Shown here piece by piece: positions 1 to 7,083 of a DNA stretch of 32,989 nucleotides (positions are counted from its first letter, which is position 1; every line of letters starts with the position of its first letter). Where the stretch lies: NCBI GenBank assembly GCA_030450335.1, contig JAKDIS010000014.1:1-32989 (forward strand), in the 5' to 3' direction. The position numbers were made by a program, and so were the translations under genes. The notes under the pieces were generated by a model. That model had not been told where the DNA came from and ran no database searches. It saw nothing but the letters and a program-made list of their open reading frames with translations. Origin of the DNA: Corynebacterium sp. Lineage in GTDB: Bacteria; Actinomycetota; Actinomycetes; Mycobacteriales; Mycobacteriaceae.

Positions 1-981
1 CCCGAGCACGCCGACGAGCCGGGCCAGGCCCACCTCCGCGCGCTGGAGGTCGTCGATGCTGGCCAGCAGTACGCTCACCGGGGCGAAGATGCGCTGGAAG
101 AACAGTGCGCCGGCGGTGGCCGCCCCCACGCTCAGCACCCCGGCGTCGACCCGCCAGAAACCCACGCACAGCACCGCGGCCAGCCCGAGGAACTCGGCGA
201 CGTTCAACCCGCCGTTGAAGACGTTGCGCACCTTCGTCGCCGCCCGCCCGATCTCCACCGACGCGAGGCTGCGCTCGGCCACCAGGCGTAACCGGTTCGC
301 CCCCTGCCCGTGGGCGCGCACGGTGGACGCACCGTTCACGGTCTCGATGAGCGCCTGCCCGCGCTCGGCGTCCATCCGCTGCTGACGGACGTAGAGCGGA
401 CGTGACCTGCGCAGGAACACCGCGCCGGAGAGCACCTGCACCGGCAGGGCGACGAGTGCGGCCAGCGCCAGCCACGGGTCCAGCACGGCGAAGCCCAGGG
501 CCGTGACCACCAGGGTGAACAGGGCCTGGGTCGTGCGCGGCAGCACCTCGGTCACCGCGGTGGTGACGGACTCCACGTCCCCGGTCACGCGGGAGACCAC
601 GTCGGAACTGCCGGCGCTCTCCACGGCCCCTGGGTCGAGGTGGACCGCGGCGTCCAGCACGTCCTCCCGCAGGGTGGCGAGCACATCCTGCAGGGTCCTG
701 ACCAGCAGGCGACCGCCCCACAGGACGAGCAGTGCGGCGACCACGCCGGCCGCGACGACGCCGCCGACGGTGAGTGCGAGACGGTCCAGGCCGCGTCCGT
801 CGATCACGTCGTCGACGAGGCGCCCCTGCAGGGCGGGCACGGCCAGCGCCGCGGCCGAGCCGAGGGTGAGGCACGCGACCACCAGCGACAACGCACCCAG
901 GCGGGGTCGCAGCAGCTCCGCGACGACCCGACCGGTCTGCCGGACGGTGGCCTCGGGCAGCCGGTTCGTGGTGGTGTTCAC
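1..981 (-). CDS. ABC half-transporter, exporter fold, membrane domain (3' end cut by window)
   Basis: The first 327 codons, read from GTG at 981 leftwards, stay open to the window edge, so the C-terminal ATPase domain lies outside. What is visible is a type IV (exporter-fold) transmembrane domain: several hydrophobic helices, the early segment ALQGRLVDDVIDGR, the loop motif SRVTGDVESV at about residues 132-141, and the later coupling region ETVNGASTVRAHG that is typical of ABC_membrane domains. The GTG overlaps the TGA of the upstream half-transporter (978-980) by four bases, so the two are very likely translated together and form a heterodimer. Beside siderophore-binding proteins and a SIP reductase, an IrtAB/YbtPQ-like siderophore role is the best guess. 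Drug or lipid export is the alternative. The family call is firm; the substrate is inferred. Confidence 0.85.
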   Translation of the reverse strand, partial: MNTTTNRLPEATVRQTGRVVAELLRPRLGALSLVVACLTLGSAAALAVPALQGRLVDDVIDGRGLDRLALTVGGVVAAGVVAALLVLWGGRLLVRTLQDVLATLREDVLDAAVHLDPGAVESAGSSDVVSRVTGDVESVTTAVTEVLPRTTQALFTLVVTALGFAVLDPWLALAALVALPVQVLSGAVFLRRSRPLYVRQQRMDAERGQALIETVNGASTVRAHGQGANRLRLVAERSLASVEIGRAATKVRNVFNGGLNVAEFLGLAAVLCVGFWRVDAGVLSVGAATAGALFFQRIFAPVSVLLASIDDLQRAEVGLARLVGVLG

Positions 982-2630
982 AGCTCCACCACCTCGTCGC
1001 AGGCGTCCAGCATGAGGTGGTCGGACGTGATGACCAGCACCGCCAGCCCGGGCCTGTCGTGCACGAGCGCGGCGAGTCCGGTGGCGACGTCGCGGGCGGT
1101 CACCGGGTCCAGGGACATCGTCGGCTCGTCGAGGACGAGCACATGCCCGGAAGCATGTAGGGCGCGGGCCAGCACCGCGCGGCGCCGCTGGCCCCCGGAG
1201 AGCCGGTGGCCGCCCTCGCCGACGGGGGCCTCGACGGAACCGAGGTGGGTGACGACGTCGTCCAACGCGGTGGCGGTGGCGACATCGGCGTCCACCTGCG
1301 CGTCGGAGAAGGTCACGTTCTCCCGCAGGGAGCCGGTGAACAGCGTCGAGTCGCGCGGTGGCACGGTGACGGCCCGATGCCAGGCGTCCGGCCCGAGGTC
1401 GAGCGCGTCGACCCCGTCGAGGGTGAGTTCGCCGCGCGCCGGGACGGTGCGGAAGCCGAGCCGGTCGGCGATGCGTCCGGCGTCGGACGTCGCGACGTGC
1501 ACGCCGACGAGCCGTCCTGCGCGTGCCGTCACCGTCGGCGCGGTGGCCGCCGAGGCGTCTGCAGTCGCCTCCCAGGTCAGGACGCCGGCGTCGCCGCTGC
1601 GGCGCGGCGCCGGGTGCGCCGCGCCGGGCAGCTGGTACTCCTCGGCGACGAAGGCGCGCAGCCGGGCCGCGGAGGCGCGCTTGTACGCCCAGTTCGCCCC
1701 GAACGTGCCGATGTGCGACAGCGAGCCCTTGAGGTACTGCGCCAACCCGATCACGGTGACGAGCTCACCCGGGGTGATCGTCCCGTCGAGCGCGAGCCAG
1801 CCGGCGGCGAAGGTGAGTACTGCCAGGTAGACCAGCGAAACCACGTCGCTGACCGCCTCGTAGCCGCGCAGCGACAATGCCGAGGCCACCGCGGTATCGC
1901 GCGAATGTGCGCTGGCGACGCGGTACCGGCGGGCGACCTCGTCCTCGGCCCCGAGGCCGCGGATCGTGCGCAGTCCCGCCATCGCGTCCGCGGCGACGTC
2001 GCTGGCGGCGGCGACGGCCCGCTGCTCGGTGCGTCCGCGGGCGAACATCGGACGCGAGAGCCGCTGCATCAGCACCAGCACGGCCACCGCCCCGGCCAGG
2101 ACCCCGATGCCCAGGGGAGCGGAGACGGCCAGCAACGCCCCGGCCGCGGCGACGAGTCCGGCGACGGTGGCGAGCTGCTGCACGATGCTCCAGGAGACCC
2201 CGGCGACCTGGAAGGTGTCGTTCGTGGTGATCGACAGGACCTCGCCGGTGGAGCGCCGGGCGTGCCCACGCGGGTGCAGGACGCGGCCGAGCGCGAGCTG
2301 GCGCAGGTCGTGCTCACCGTGGCCGTAGACCCGCACCATGCCCAGCATCGCGCGCTGGTAGCTCAGCGACGTGAGCAGGAAGACCCCCGCCAGCGCCCCC
2401 AGCCACACGGCCAGCGCCCGGGGGTCTCCGGGCATGACGGCCCGGTCGATGATGACGCCGATGAGCACGGGCACGGCCGCATCGCCGAGGTTGTGCACCA
2501 CCAGGCCGAGGGTGCACGCCGCCAGGCGCCGCGCCCGGCCGTCGCCGGTCAGGGCGATGCGCAGGACGTGGCCGGTGGTGACGCCGGAAGGAGCGGCAGT
2601 GGGGTCGCCGGAAGGGTCGGTGGTCCGCAT
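978..2630 (-). CDS. ABC half-transporter with degenerate ATP-binding site
   Basis: This 550-residue protein has a type IV membrane domain (about 30-325) followed by an ATPase domain (about 350-550). The signature LSGGQ (477-481), Walker B with catalytic Glu (VLVLDEP, 497-503) and D-loop SLDP are intact. The expected Walker A is replaced by GVHVATSDAGRIAD (about 376-389), with no Lys-Ser/Thr. The Q-loop glutamine is also missing: the segment reads VPPRDSTLF. One composite ATP site of the heterodimer with the downstream half-transporter is therefore probably non-canonical. The ATG at 2630 has no clear ribosome site but lies 8 bases after a TAGCGT -10 box, which suggests a leaderless start. The upstream operator-like repeats are shared with neighbouring siderophore genes, so siderophore import (IrtAB-like) is inferred. 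Export cannot be excluded. Confidence 0.9.
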   Translation of the reverse strand: MRTTDPSGDPTAAPSGVTTGHVLRIALTGDGRARRLAACTLGLVVHNLGDAAVPVLIGVIIDRAVMPGDPRALAVWLGALAGVFLLTSLSYQRAMLGMVRVYGHGEHDLRQLALGRVLHPRGHARRSTGEVLSITTNDTFQVAGVSWSIVQQLATVAGLVAAAGALLAVSAPLGIGVLAGAVAVLVLMQRLSRPMFARGRTEQRAVAAASDVAADAMAGLRTIRGLGAEDEVARRYRVASAHSRDTAVASALSLRGYEAVSDVVSLVYLAVLTFAAGWLALDGTITPGELVTVIGLAQYLKGSLSHIGTFGANWAYKRASAARLRAFVAEEYQLPGAAHPAPRRSGDAGVLTWEATADASAATAPTVTARAGRLVGVHVATSDAGRIADRLGFRTVPARGELTLDGVDALDLGPDAWHRAVTVPPRDSTLFTGSLRENVTFSDAQVDADVATATALDDVVTHLGSVEAPVGEGGHRLSGGQRRRAVLARALHASGHVLVLDEPTMSLDPVTARDVATGLAALVHDRPGLAVLVITSDHLMLDACDEVVEL

Positions 2631-2638
2631 GACAGTTC

Positions 2639-2692
2639 ACGCTAGGGCCGTGGCTCGCGGCGGGGCGGACGGGAGTCGTCGTGCAGCGGACA
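2639..2692 (-). promoter_or_regulatory. Promoter and AraC-type operator of the ABC transporter pair
   Basis: On the minus strand, TGTCCGCTGCAC (2692-2681) is followed 21 bp later by CGTCCGCCCCGC (2671-2660). After 15 bases comes a TAGCGT -10 box (2644-2639), and the ATG follows 8 bases later. The same geometry recurs at three other promoters in the island. That this is an AraC-family activator site is inferred from the 21-bp direct-repeat spacing and its closeness to the -35 region. Confidence 0.55.
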
Positions 2693-2705
2693 GGGTCGGT
2701 TCCTG

Positions 2706-2759
2706 TGTCCGTTGCGCTGCAGACAGTGTCCGCTGCGCCGACCGACCGCCCGCTACGGT
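2706..2759 (+). promoter_or_regulatory. Promoter and AraC-type operator of the first siderophore-binding protein
   Basis: Two near-identical half-sites, TGTCCGTTGCGC (2706-2717) and TGTCCGCTGCGC (2727-2738), are exactly 21 bp apart. Fifteen bases later comes TACGGT (2754-2759), a TANNNT -10 box. The second half-site falls over the expected -35, as at class II activator promoters. A transcript starting near 2766 would have a leader of about 55 bases before the ATG at 2821. Confidence 0.6.
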
Positions 2760-2820
2760 CTGGATGAATGTCCATGGAGTTTTCTGGACGCCACGAGGAG
2801 AACCAGATGAGGAGCAGCAG

Positions 2821-3831
2821 ATGAGGACGACAACCGGGGCCACGCACTGGGCCACGAAACTGGGCCGGCGAGTGGGCCGGACCGTCGCAGCGGTGGCGGT
2901 GGCCACCGGGCTGGTGGCGGCGACCGCCGCCTGCGGCAGCGACGACGACGGGCAGGACGCCGACAACGTCCGCACCGTGGACAGCGCCTACGGCGAGGTG
3001 GAGGTCCCGGAGACCCCGGAGCGCGTCGTCGCCGTCTCCTACGACACCCCGTGGCAGCTGAAGTCCCTCGGCGTCACGCCCGTCGGTACCCAGGACTACA
3101 GCGACTACACGCAGGGGTTCACCGAGGAACAGCTGGACTTCGTGGAGCAGGCCGAACCGGTCGGCAAGTTCTTCGAGCTGGACATCGAGGCGGTCGCCGC
3201 GGCTGAGCCGGACCTGATCGTCGGCGACGTCCTCGAGATCGACGACGACGTCTACGAGAAGCTCGCGGAGATCGCCCCGACGGTCATCGTGGAGGGTGAG
3301 GACCGGGGTGACTGGAAGGCCATCGTCGCCTCCATCGCCGAGGCCGTGGGCACCGAGGACGAGCTCGAGGAGACGAAGGCGGCCTACGAGGACCGCCTGG
3401 CGGAACTGCAGGACGACTACGCCGACGTGCTCGACGAGTACACCTTCGCCTCGATCGGCCCGATGGACGACCCGACGAACTTCTACATCAACTACCCCTC
3501 CGGCATCCTCGGCGCGATCTTCGAGGAGGTGGGCATGACCACGGCGTCGTCGGTGCCCACCGGCGAGTTCCCCAAGGGGTGGGAGGAGTACTCCACGGAG
3601 AACATCGGCTCCCTCCTCGGTGAGGCCGACGTGGTCATGGTGTCCCTCAACGCGGACGGGACGGTGGACCCGGGCATGCAGGAGGTCATGGACAACCCGC
3701 TGTTCCAGCAGCTCAAGGCCGCGCAGGACGACCACGTCGTGCCCGTCGACGGGTCGGTCACCGACTATGCCTCTGCGGTCGACTTCCTCGACATCATCGA
3801 GGAGAAGGTCCTCGCCCCGCTGCAGGGCTGA
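2821..3831 (+). CDS. Siderophore/iron-complex solute-binding lipoprotein (paralogue 1)
   Basis: This 336-residue protein belongs to the FecB/BtuF-type periplasmic binding protein family (Peripla_BP_2). Its signal peptide has basic residues (GRR, GR), a hydrophobic core and the lipobox TAAC, with Cys38 as the lipidated residue, so it should be membrane-tethered outside the cell. The family pattern is visible: an opening segment of the type YGEVEVPETPERVVA, then AAAEPDLIVG and EIAPTVIV in the N-lobe, with a Glu-rich linking helix. I chose ATG 2821 because GGAG sits 6 bases upstream and the signal peptide then has normal length. An in-frame ATG at 2764 would add 19 unlikely residues. It probably captures a ferric siderophore and heads an operon with the next gene (47-base gap). 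No FecCD-type permease is nearby. Confidence 0.88.
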   Translation: MRTTTGATHWATKLGRRVGRTVAAVAVATGLVAATAACGSDDDGQDADNVRTVDSAYGEVEVPETPERVVAVSYDTPWQLKSLGVTPVGTQDYSDYTQGFTEEQLDFVEQAEPVGKFFELDIEAVAAAEPDLIVGDVLEIDDDVYEKLAEIAPTVIVEGEDRGDWKAIVASIAEAVGTEDELEETKAAYEDRLAELQDDYADVLDEYTFASIGPMDDPTNFYINYPSGILGAIFEEVGMTTASSVPTGEFPKGWEEYSTENIGSLLGEADVVMVSLNADGTVDPGMQEVMDNPLFQQLKAAQDDHVVPVDGSVTDYASAVDFLDIIEEKVLAPLQG

Positions 3832-3878
3832 CCTGTCGTTGTCCCCGCTCCACCCCTATTCCCGATGACTGGAGTCAC

Positions 3879-4961
3879 ATGAACACCACCCTGCCGCGAC
3901 GGGTCCGTCCGGCACGCCGCCGTGCGGCCGTCGCCGTCCTGGCGCTCGCCGCCGTCCCCGCCCTGCTCGCCGGATGTTCTTCGGCGCAGGACGAGACGTC
4001 CGGCTCGTCCGGCTCAGGCGACGGCGCGGAACGCGTCTTCGCCGAACCCGACGACGGCGCGTTCCCCGTCACCATCGACCACGCCTACGGGGAGACCACG
4101 GTGGAGGAGCAGGCGGAGCGTGTCCTCGTGGTCGGGTGGGGCGGCGCGGACCTCGCCGTACAGCTCGGCACCGTCCCGGTCGCCCAGGGCATCGCCGGTG
4201 GCGAGGGTGACAGCGCCGAGTACCACCCGTGGTTCCGCGAGGCCGTCGAGGAACTCGGCGCACCCTTGCCGGCGACCGATGAGTCGCTGGAGCGTGGTGA
4301 GGTCGACACGGAGTTCGTGGCGACCCAGGAACCCGACCTGATCCTCGCGGTGAACTCCGGTATCAGCGCCGAGGAGTACGACCGGCTGACCGACATCGCC
4401 CCCACGGTCGCTTTCCCGGACGAGCCCTGGGCCACGTCCGCGCAGGACCACCTGACGATGGTCGGTGAGGCGCTGGGCCGCGCCGAACGGGCGGCGGAGA
4501 TCACCGGTGAGCTGGACGAGAAGATCAGCGGGGTCGCGGACTCCCACCCGGAACTGTCCGGGGTGTCCTTCCTCTACGGCTTCCTCCCGACGGACGGCCA
4601 GGTCGTGATCTTCTCCGAGGCGGACCCGCGGGTCGGGACGTTGGAGAAGCTCGGTCTGACCCCGTCGCCGGACCTGGCCGCCCTGGCGGAGCAGGCGGAC
4701 GGGGAGTCGAGCTTCAACGTCGCCGTCGAAAGGCTGATCAGTACCGACGCCGACACCAACGTGAGCACCGTCAGCCGCGAGGAGTGGGACGCCGCGGTGG
4801 ACGCCGACCGGACGTTCGCCGCCTGGGGGCCGGTCGCGGACGGTGATGCCTCGGTGATCGAGGACCCGGACGTGGGCCTGGCGTTGGCGACCTCGACGCC
4901 GCTGAGCCTCTCCTGGGCGGTCGAGGACATCGCGGATGTCCTGTCCGCTTCGGTGGGGTAG
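3879..4961 (+). CDS. Siderophore/iron-complex solute-binding lipoprotein (paralogue 2)
   Basis: This is a 360-residue binding protein with an Arg-rich N-terminus, a hydrophobic stretch and the lipobox LAGC (Cys33). The mature part opens with FPVTIDHAYGETTV, then carries EPDLILAVNSGIS and the block YDRLTDIAPTVAFP, all typical of Peripla_BP_2 proteins. GGAG lies 6 bases before the ATG. It follows the first binding protein by 47 bases on the same strand without a visible terminator, so the two are probably one transcript. It resembles the binding protein at 7966-9054 far more than its immediate neighbour: both share FPVT..H.YGET and the RLTDIAPTVA block. That suggests duplication within the island. 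The ligand is unknown; a ferric siderophore is most likely. Confidence 0.88.
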   Translation: MNTTLPRRVRPARRRAAVAVLALAAVPALLAGCSSAQDETSGSSGSGDGAERVFAEPDDGAFPVTIDHAYGETTVEEQAERVLVVGWGGADLAVQLGTVPVAQGIAGGEGDSAEYHPWFREAVEELGAPLPATDESLERGEVDTEFVATQEPDLILAVNSGISAEEYDRLTDIAPTVAFPDEPWATSAQDHLTMVGEALGRAERAAEITGELDEKISGVADSHPELSGVSFLYGFLPTDGQVVIFSEADPRVGTLEKLGLTPSPDLAALAEQADGESSFNVAVERLISTDADTNVSTVSREEWDAAVDADRTFAAWGPVADGDASVIEDPDVGLALATSTPLSLSWAVEDIADVLSASVG

Positions 4962-4982
4962 CGCCGGGGTAGCGCTCGACTG

Positions 4983-5969
4983 TCAGTCGGTGAGCTGGTC
5001 CACGACGTAGTCAGCGAAGTCAGCCCCGACCTTCGAGTACCCTGCGCGGTGGTTGTAGAGCAGCTGCGGGGTCTTGCCGTCGACCACGGCGGGCAGGTTC
5101 TTCCAGATCGTGTCGTCGGCGACGGCGGAGTCGGGGTTCTGCACCAGGATCACGTCCGCCTCGGTGAGGATGTTCAGGTTCTCCTTGCTGTACATCCGCA
5201 GCGATCCGTCGGCTTCGCGTGACCCGCTGTCGGTCAGCACGGTGAAGCCCAGGTCGGTGAGCACCTCGGGGGCGAGGTTCTCGTCCTCGAGCACGAACTG
5301 GTCGTCCTGCAGTGCGACGATGGCCACGGTCTGTCCGGCGTACTCGCCGAGGTCCTCGGCGCCGGCCTCGACGACGCGGTGGTAGTCCGCGATGCTCTGT
5401 TCTGCCTCCTCCCTCTTGCCGATCTGCTCGGCCTGGTCGAGCAGTGGCTCGAGCCAGGCGTCGTCTCCGAGGGAGGACGCCCTGGCATCCCGGGCGAGGT
5501 CGCCGTCGAGTCCGATCACGGGGGCGATCTCTTCGAGGCGTTGCTGCTGTTCGCTGTCGTAGGTGTCGAACCAGGCGGCCGTGGTGATGATCAGGTCGGG
5601 GTCCATGTCCGCCACGGCCTCGGCGTCCGGGTCGGTGGTGTTGAAGTCGTACCTGGTCACGGTGTCCGGCAGGTCGTCGTTGACCACGTTGTTCTGTGCG
5701 GACTCCGCGGTGATCTCGGGGGTCGCCACCAGGTTGAGCCCGGTGATCTCGGCGAACTCGGGGCAGAGCCGGGTCTCGATGCAGACCACCCGTTGCGGGT
5801 CCGCCGGGATCTCCACCTGCTGGTCGGCGTAGTCGAAGGTGATGGTGTCGGCGCCGGAGTCGCCACCCGTCGCGGAGTCCTCGTCCGACGAGCAGGCGGC
5901 GAGCGCGGTCAGGGATACGGCGCACAGGCCGGCGAGCAGCGGTGCGGTGAAACGTCCTCGTGATGTCAT
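4983..5969 (-). CDS. Siderophore/iron-complex solute-binding lipoprotein (paralogue 3)
   Basis: This 328-residue lipoprotein has a short signal peptide and the lipobox LAAC (Cys26). The mature protein has the family features ITFDYADQQVEIPADPQRVV, DMDPDLIITTAAW and RLEEIAPVIGL. I chose ATG 5969 because the signal peptide begins there (MTSRGRF). The frame is open further upstream, to about 6068, but the extra residues are not signal-like and would cover the promoter. There is no ribosome site; TAGCGT lies 7 bases before the ATG, which fits a leaderless transcript. It is divergent from the SIP gene and converges on paralogue 2 with a 21-base gap. Its sequence is distinct from the other three binding proteins, so a different ligand is plausible. 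Confidence 0.87.
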   Translation of the reverse strand: MTSRGRFTAPLLAGLCAVSLTALAACSSDEDSATGGDSGADTITFDYADQQVEIPADPQRVVCIETRLCPEFAEITGLNLVATPEITAESAQNNVVNDDLPDTVTRYDFNTTDPDAEAVADMDPDLIITTAAWFDTYDSEQQQRLEEIAPVIGLDGDLARDARASSLGDDAWLEPLLDQAEQIGKREEAEQSIADYHRVVEAGAEDLGEYAGQTVAIVALQDDQFVLEDENLAPEVLTDLGFTVLTDSGSREADGSLRMYSKENLNILTEADVILVQNPDSAVADDTIWKNLPAVVDGKTPQLLYNHRAGYSKVGADFADYVVDQLTD

Positions 5970-5976
5970 GGAGTCG

Positions 5977-6030
5977 ACGCTAACCGTCGGTATCTGCGGG
6001 CATCGGACAGATTGTGTCTGTTTCACGACA
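5977..6030 (-). promoter_or_regulatory. Promoter and AraC-type operator of binding protein 3
   Basis: On the minus strand, TGTCGTGAAACA (6030-6019, weak, conserved only in TGTC) precedes TGTCCGATGCCC (6009-5998) by 21 bp. Fifteen bases later comes TAGCGT (5982-5977), and the ATG follows 7 bases after that. Spacing is identical to the other three promoters of the island. The proximal half-site matches the strongest copy at 10 of 12 positions. Confidence 0.5.
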
Positions 6031-6071
6031 GCCCTGCGCCCGGGGCGCCGGTCGTGGCAGCACCGCATCCC

Positions 6072-6125
6072 TGACGTCTGTGCGAGGTGACCTGTCCGTT
6101 GCGCGAAGACCGGTACATGTAGGGT
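6072..6125 (+). promoter_or_regulatory. Promoter and AraC-type operator of the SIP-araC operon
   Basis: A weak distal half-site TGACGTCTGTGC (6072-6083) lies 21 bp before a perfect copy TGTCCGTTGCGC (6093-6104). After 15 bases comes the -10 box TAGGGT (6120-6125). The perfect copy is identical to the one at 2706-2717. Because the regulator gene is in this operon, autoregulation is expected. Confidence 0.55.
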
Positions 6126-6137
6126 TGCCTTAGCGAA
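6119..6137 (+). promoter_or_regulatory. DtxR/IdeR-like iron box
   Basis: The 19 bases from 6119 match the DtxR consensus TTAGGTTAGCCTAACCTAA at 13 positions, including the central TxGCCT. They overlap the TAGGGT -10 of the SIP operon, the classic position for iron-dependent repression. The match was made by eye against the remembered consensus. Confidence 0.5.
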
Positions 6138-6189
6138 AATAAGTGCAGCGGTACCCGCCAGGGTGCTGCGCGGACGGCGGGAGAAACGC

Positions 6190-7083
6190 GTGGATGCAGG
6201 TCAGGGAGGTTCCGATCCCCGGATTCACCGGGCCCGGGTGACGGCGGTGACGAGGGTCGGCAAGGCGATGGTGCGGGTCAGTCTTGGCGGACCGGACATG
6301 GCCGACTACCCCACCACGGACGTGGGCGACGAGTGGGTGCGGGTCTTCTTCCCGGACGCCCCGACCGAGCCCGTCCGCCTGCCGCGTGTGGAGGGCACCG
6401 GCTGGGTGTACGCGGACGGCGTCGAGGCCTCGGAGATGCGCACCTACACCATCCGCGACTGGCGTCCCGGTGAGGTGGACGTCGACTTCGTCGTCCACGG
6501 CACCGGCGTGGCGACGACGTGGGCGACCACCGTCGAGGTCGGCGGCGAGGTCGGCCTGACCGAGCCTGTCGCCGTGTACCGGCGGGCGCAGGACGCCACC
6601 CACCAGGTCCTGCTCTGCGACGAGCCGGGCCTGCCGGCGGCACTGCGGATCTGCGAGGACGCTCCGGCGGGCATGACGTCCACCCTCGTCTGCGAGGTCC
6701 GGGACGCCGGGTACGAGGTCGCGCCGCGTCGCGGCGAGGTCGAATGCGTCTGGCTGCCCGGCGGTGGCAACGGCGTGGGTCCCTCCCGTCTGCCGGAGGC
6801 GCTGTCGGACCTGGACATCCCGCAGGACGCCGCGGTGTGGGTGGGCACGGAGACCCGCGTCTCGCGGACGCTGCGCCGGCAGCTGCGTGAGGAGAAGGGC
6901 CTGGCCCGGACGGCGGCGACGACGATGGGCTACTGGGTCCACGACAAGGAGCGGTGGATCGCCGCCTACGACGCGCTGGGCGAGGAGTTCGCCGACAAGG
7001 TCCGTGACCTCTACGACAGCGACCGCGACCCCGACGAGGTCACCGACCTCGTCGACAGCCTCTACGAGACGAACGGGCTGTGA
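6190..7083 (+). CDS. Siderophore-interacting protein (FAD-dependent ferric-siderophore reductase)
   Basis: This 297-residue cytoplasmic flavoprotein of the SIP/ViuB family should release iron by reducing ferric siderophores. The N-terminal FAD-binding barrel carries the signature RTYTIR (84-89), followed by DVDFVVHGTGVATTWA (97-112). The C-terminal NAD(P)H-binding-like SIP domain begins with LLCDEPGLPAA (141-151) and ends with GYWVHDKERW. I chose GTG 6190 because GGGAG sits 6 bases upstream; a GTG at 6163 is in frame but lacks a ribosome site. Its stop overlaps the start of the AraC gene (GTGA), so the two are translationally coupled. The promoter has both an iron box and the island's operator. 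The call is firm for family and role; the particular siderophore is unknown. Confidence 0.92.
   Translation: MDAGQGGSDPRIHRARVTAVTRVGKAMVRVSLGGPDMADYPTTDVGDEWVRVFFPDAPTEPVRLPRVEGTGWVYADGVEASEMRTYTIRDWRPGEVDVDFVVHGTGVATTWATTVEVGGEVGLTEPVAVYRRAQDATHQVLLCDEPGLPAALRICEDAPAGMTSTLVCEVRDAGYEVAPRRGEVECVWLPGGGNGVGPSRLPEALSDLDIPQDAAVWVGTETRVSRTLRRQLREEKGLARTAATTMGYWVHDKERWIAAYDALGEEFADKVRDLYDSDRDPDEVTDLVDSLYETNGL

Noticed and set aside
1206-2645. Long plus-strand open frame across the ABC half-transporter
   Set aside because: It has low-complexity Gly/Arg/Asp composition and no domain, whereas the minus strand carries a clear membrane domain and ATPase motifs.
2770-2789. Inverted repeat GTCCA...TGGAC in the leader of binding protein 1
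   Set aside because: A 5-bp arm with a 10-base spacer is expected by chance in this composition.
2764-2820. Earlier in-frame ATG for binding protein 1
   Set aside because: It is only 4 bases after the -10 box and would put 19 polar residues before the signal peptide, whereas ATG 2821 has a proper ribosome site.
2314-3735. Minus-strand open frame spanning the divergent promoter region and binding protein 1
   Set aside because: It runs through two operators and opposite a lipoprotein with a clear signal peptide. Its translation has no recognisable features.
6163-6189. Earlier GTG for the SIP gene
   Set aside because: It has no ribosome site, while GTG 6190 has GGGAG at good spacing.
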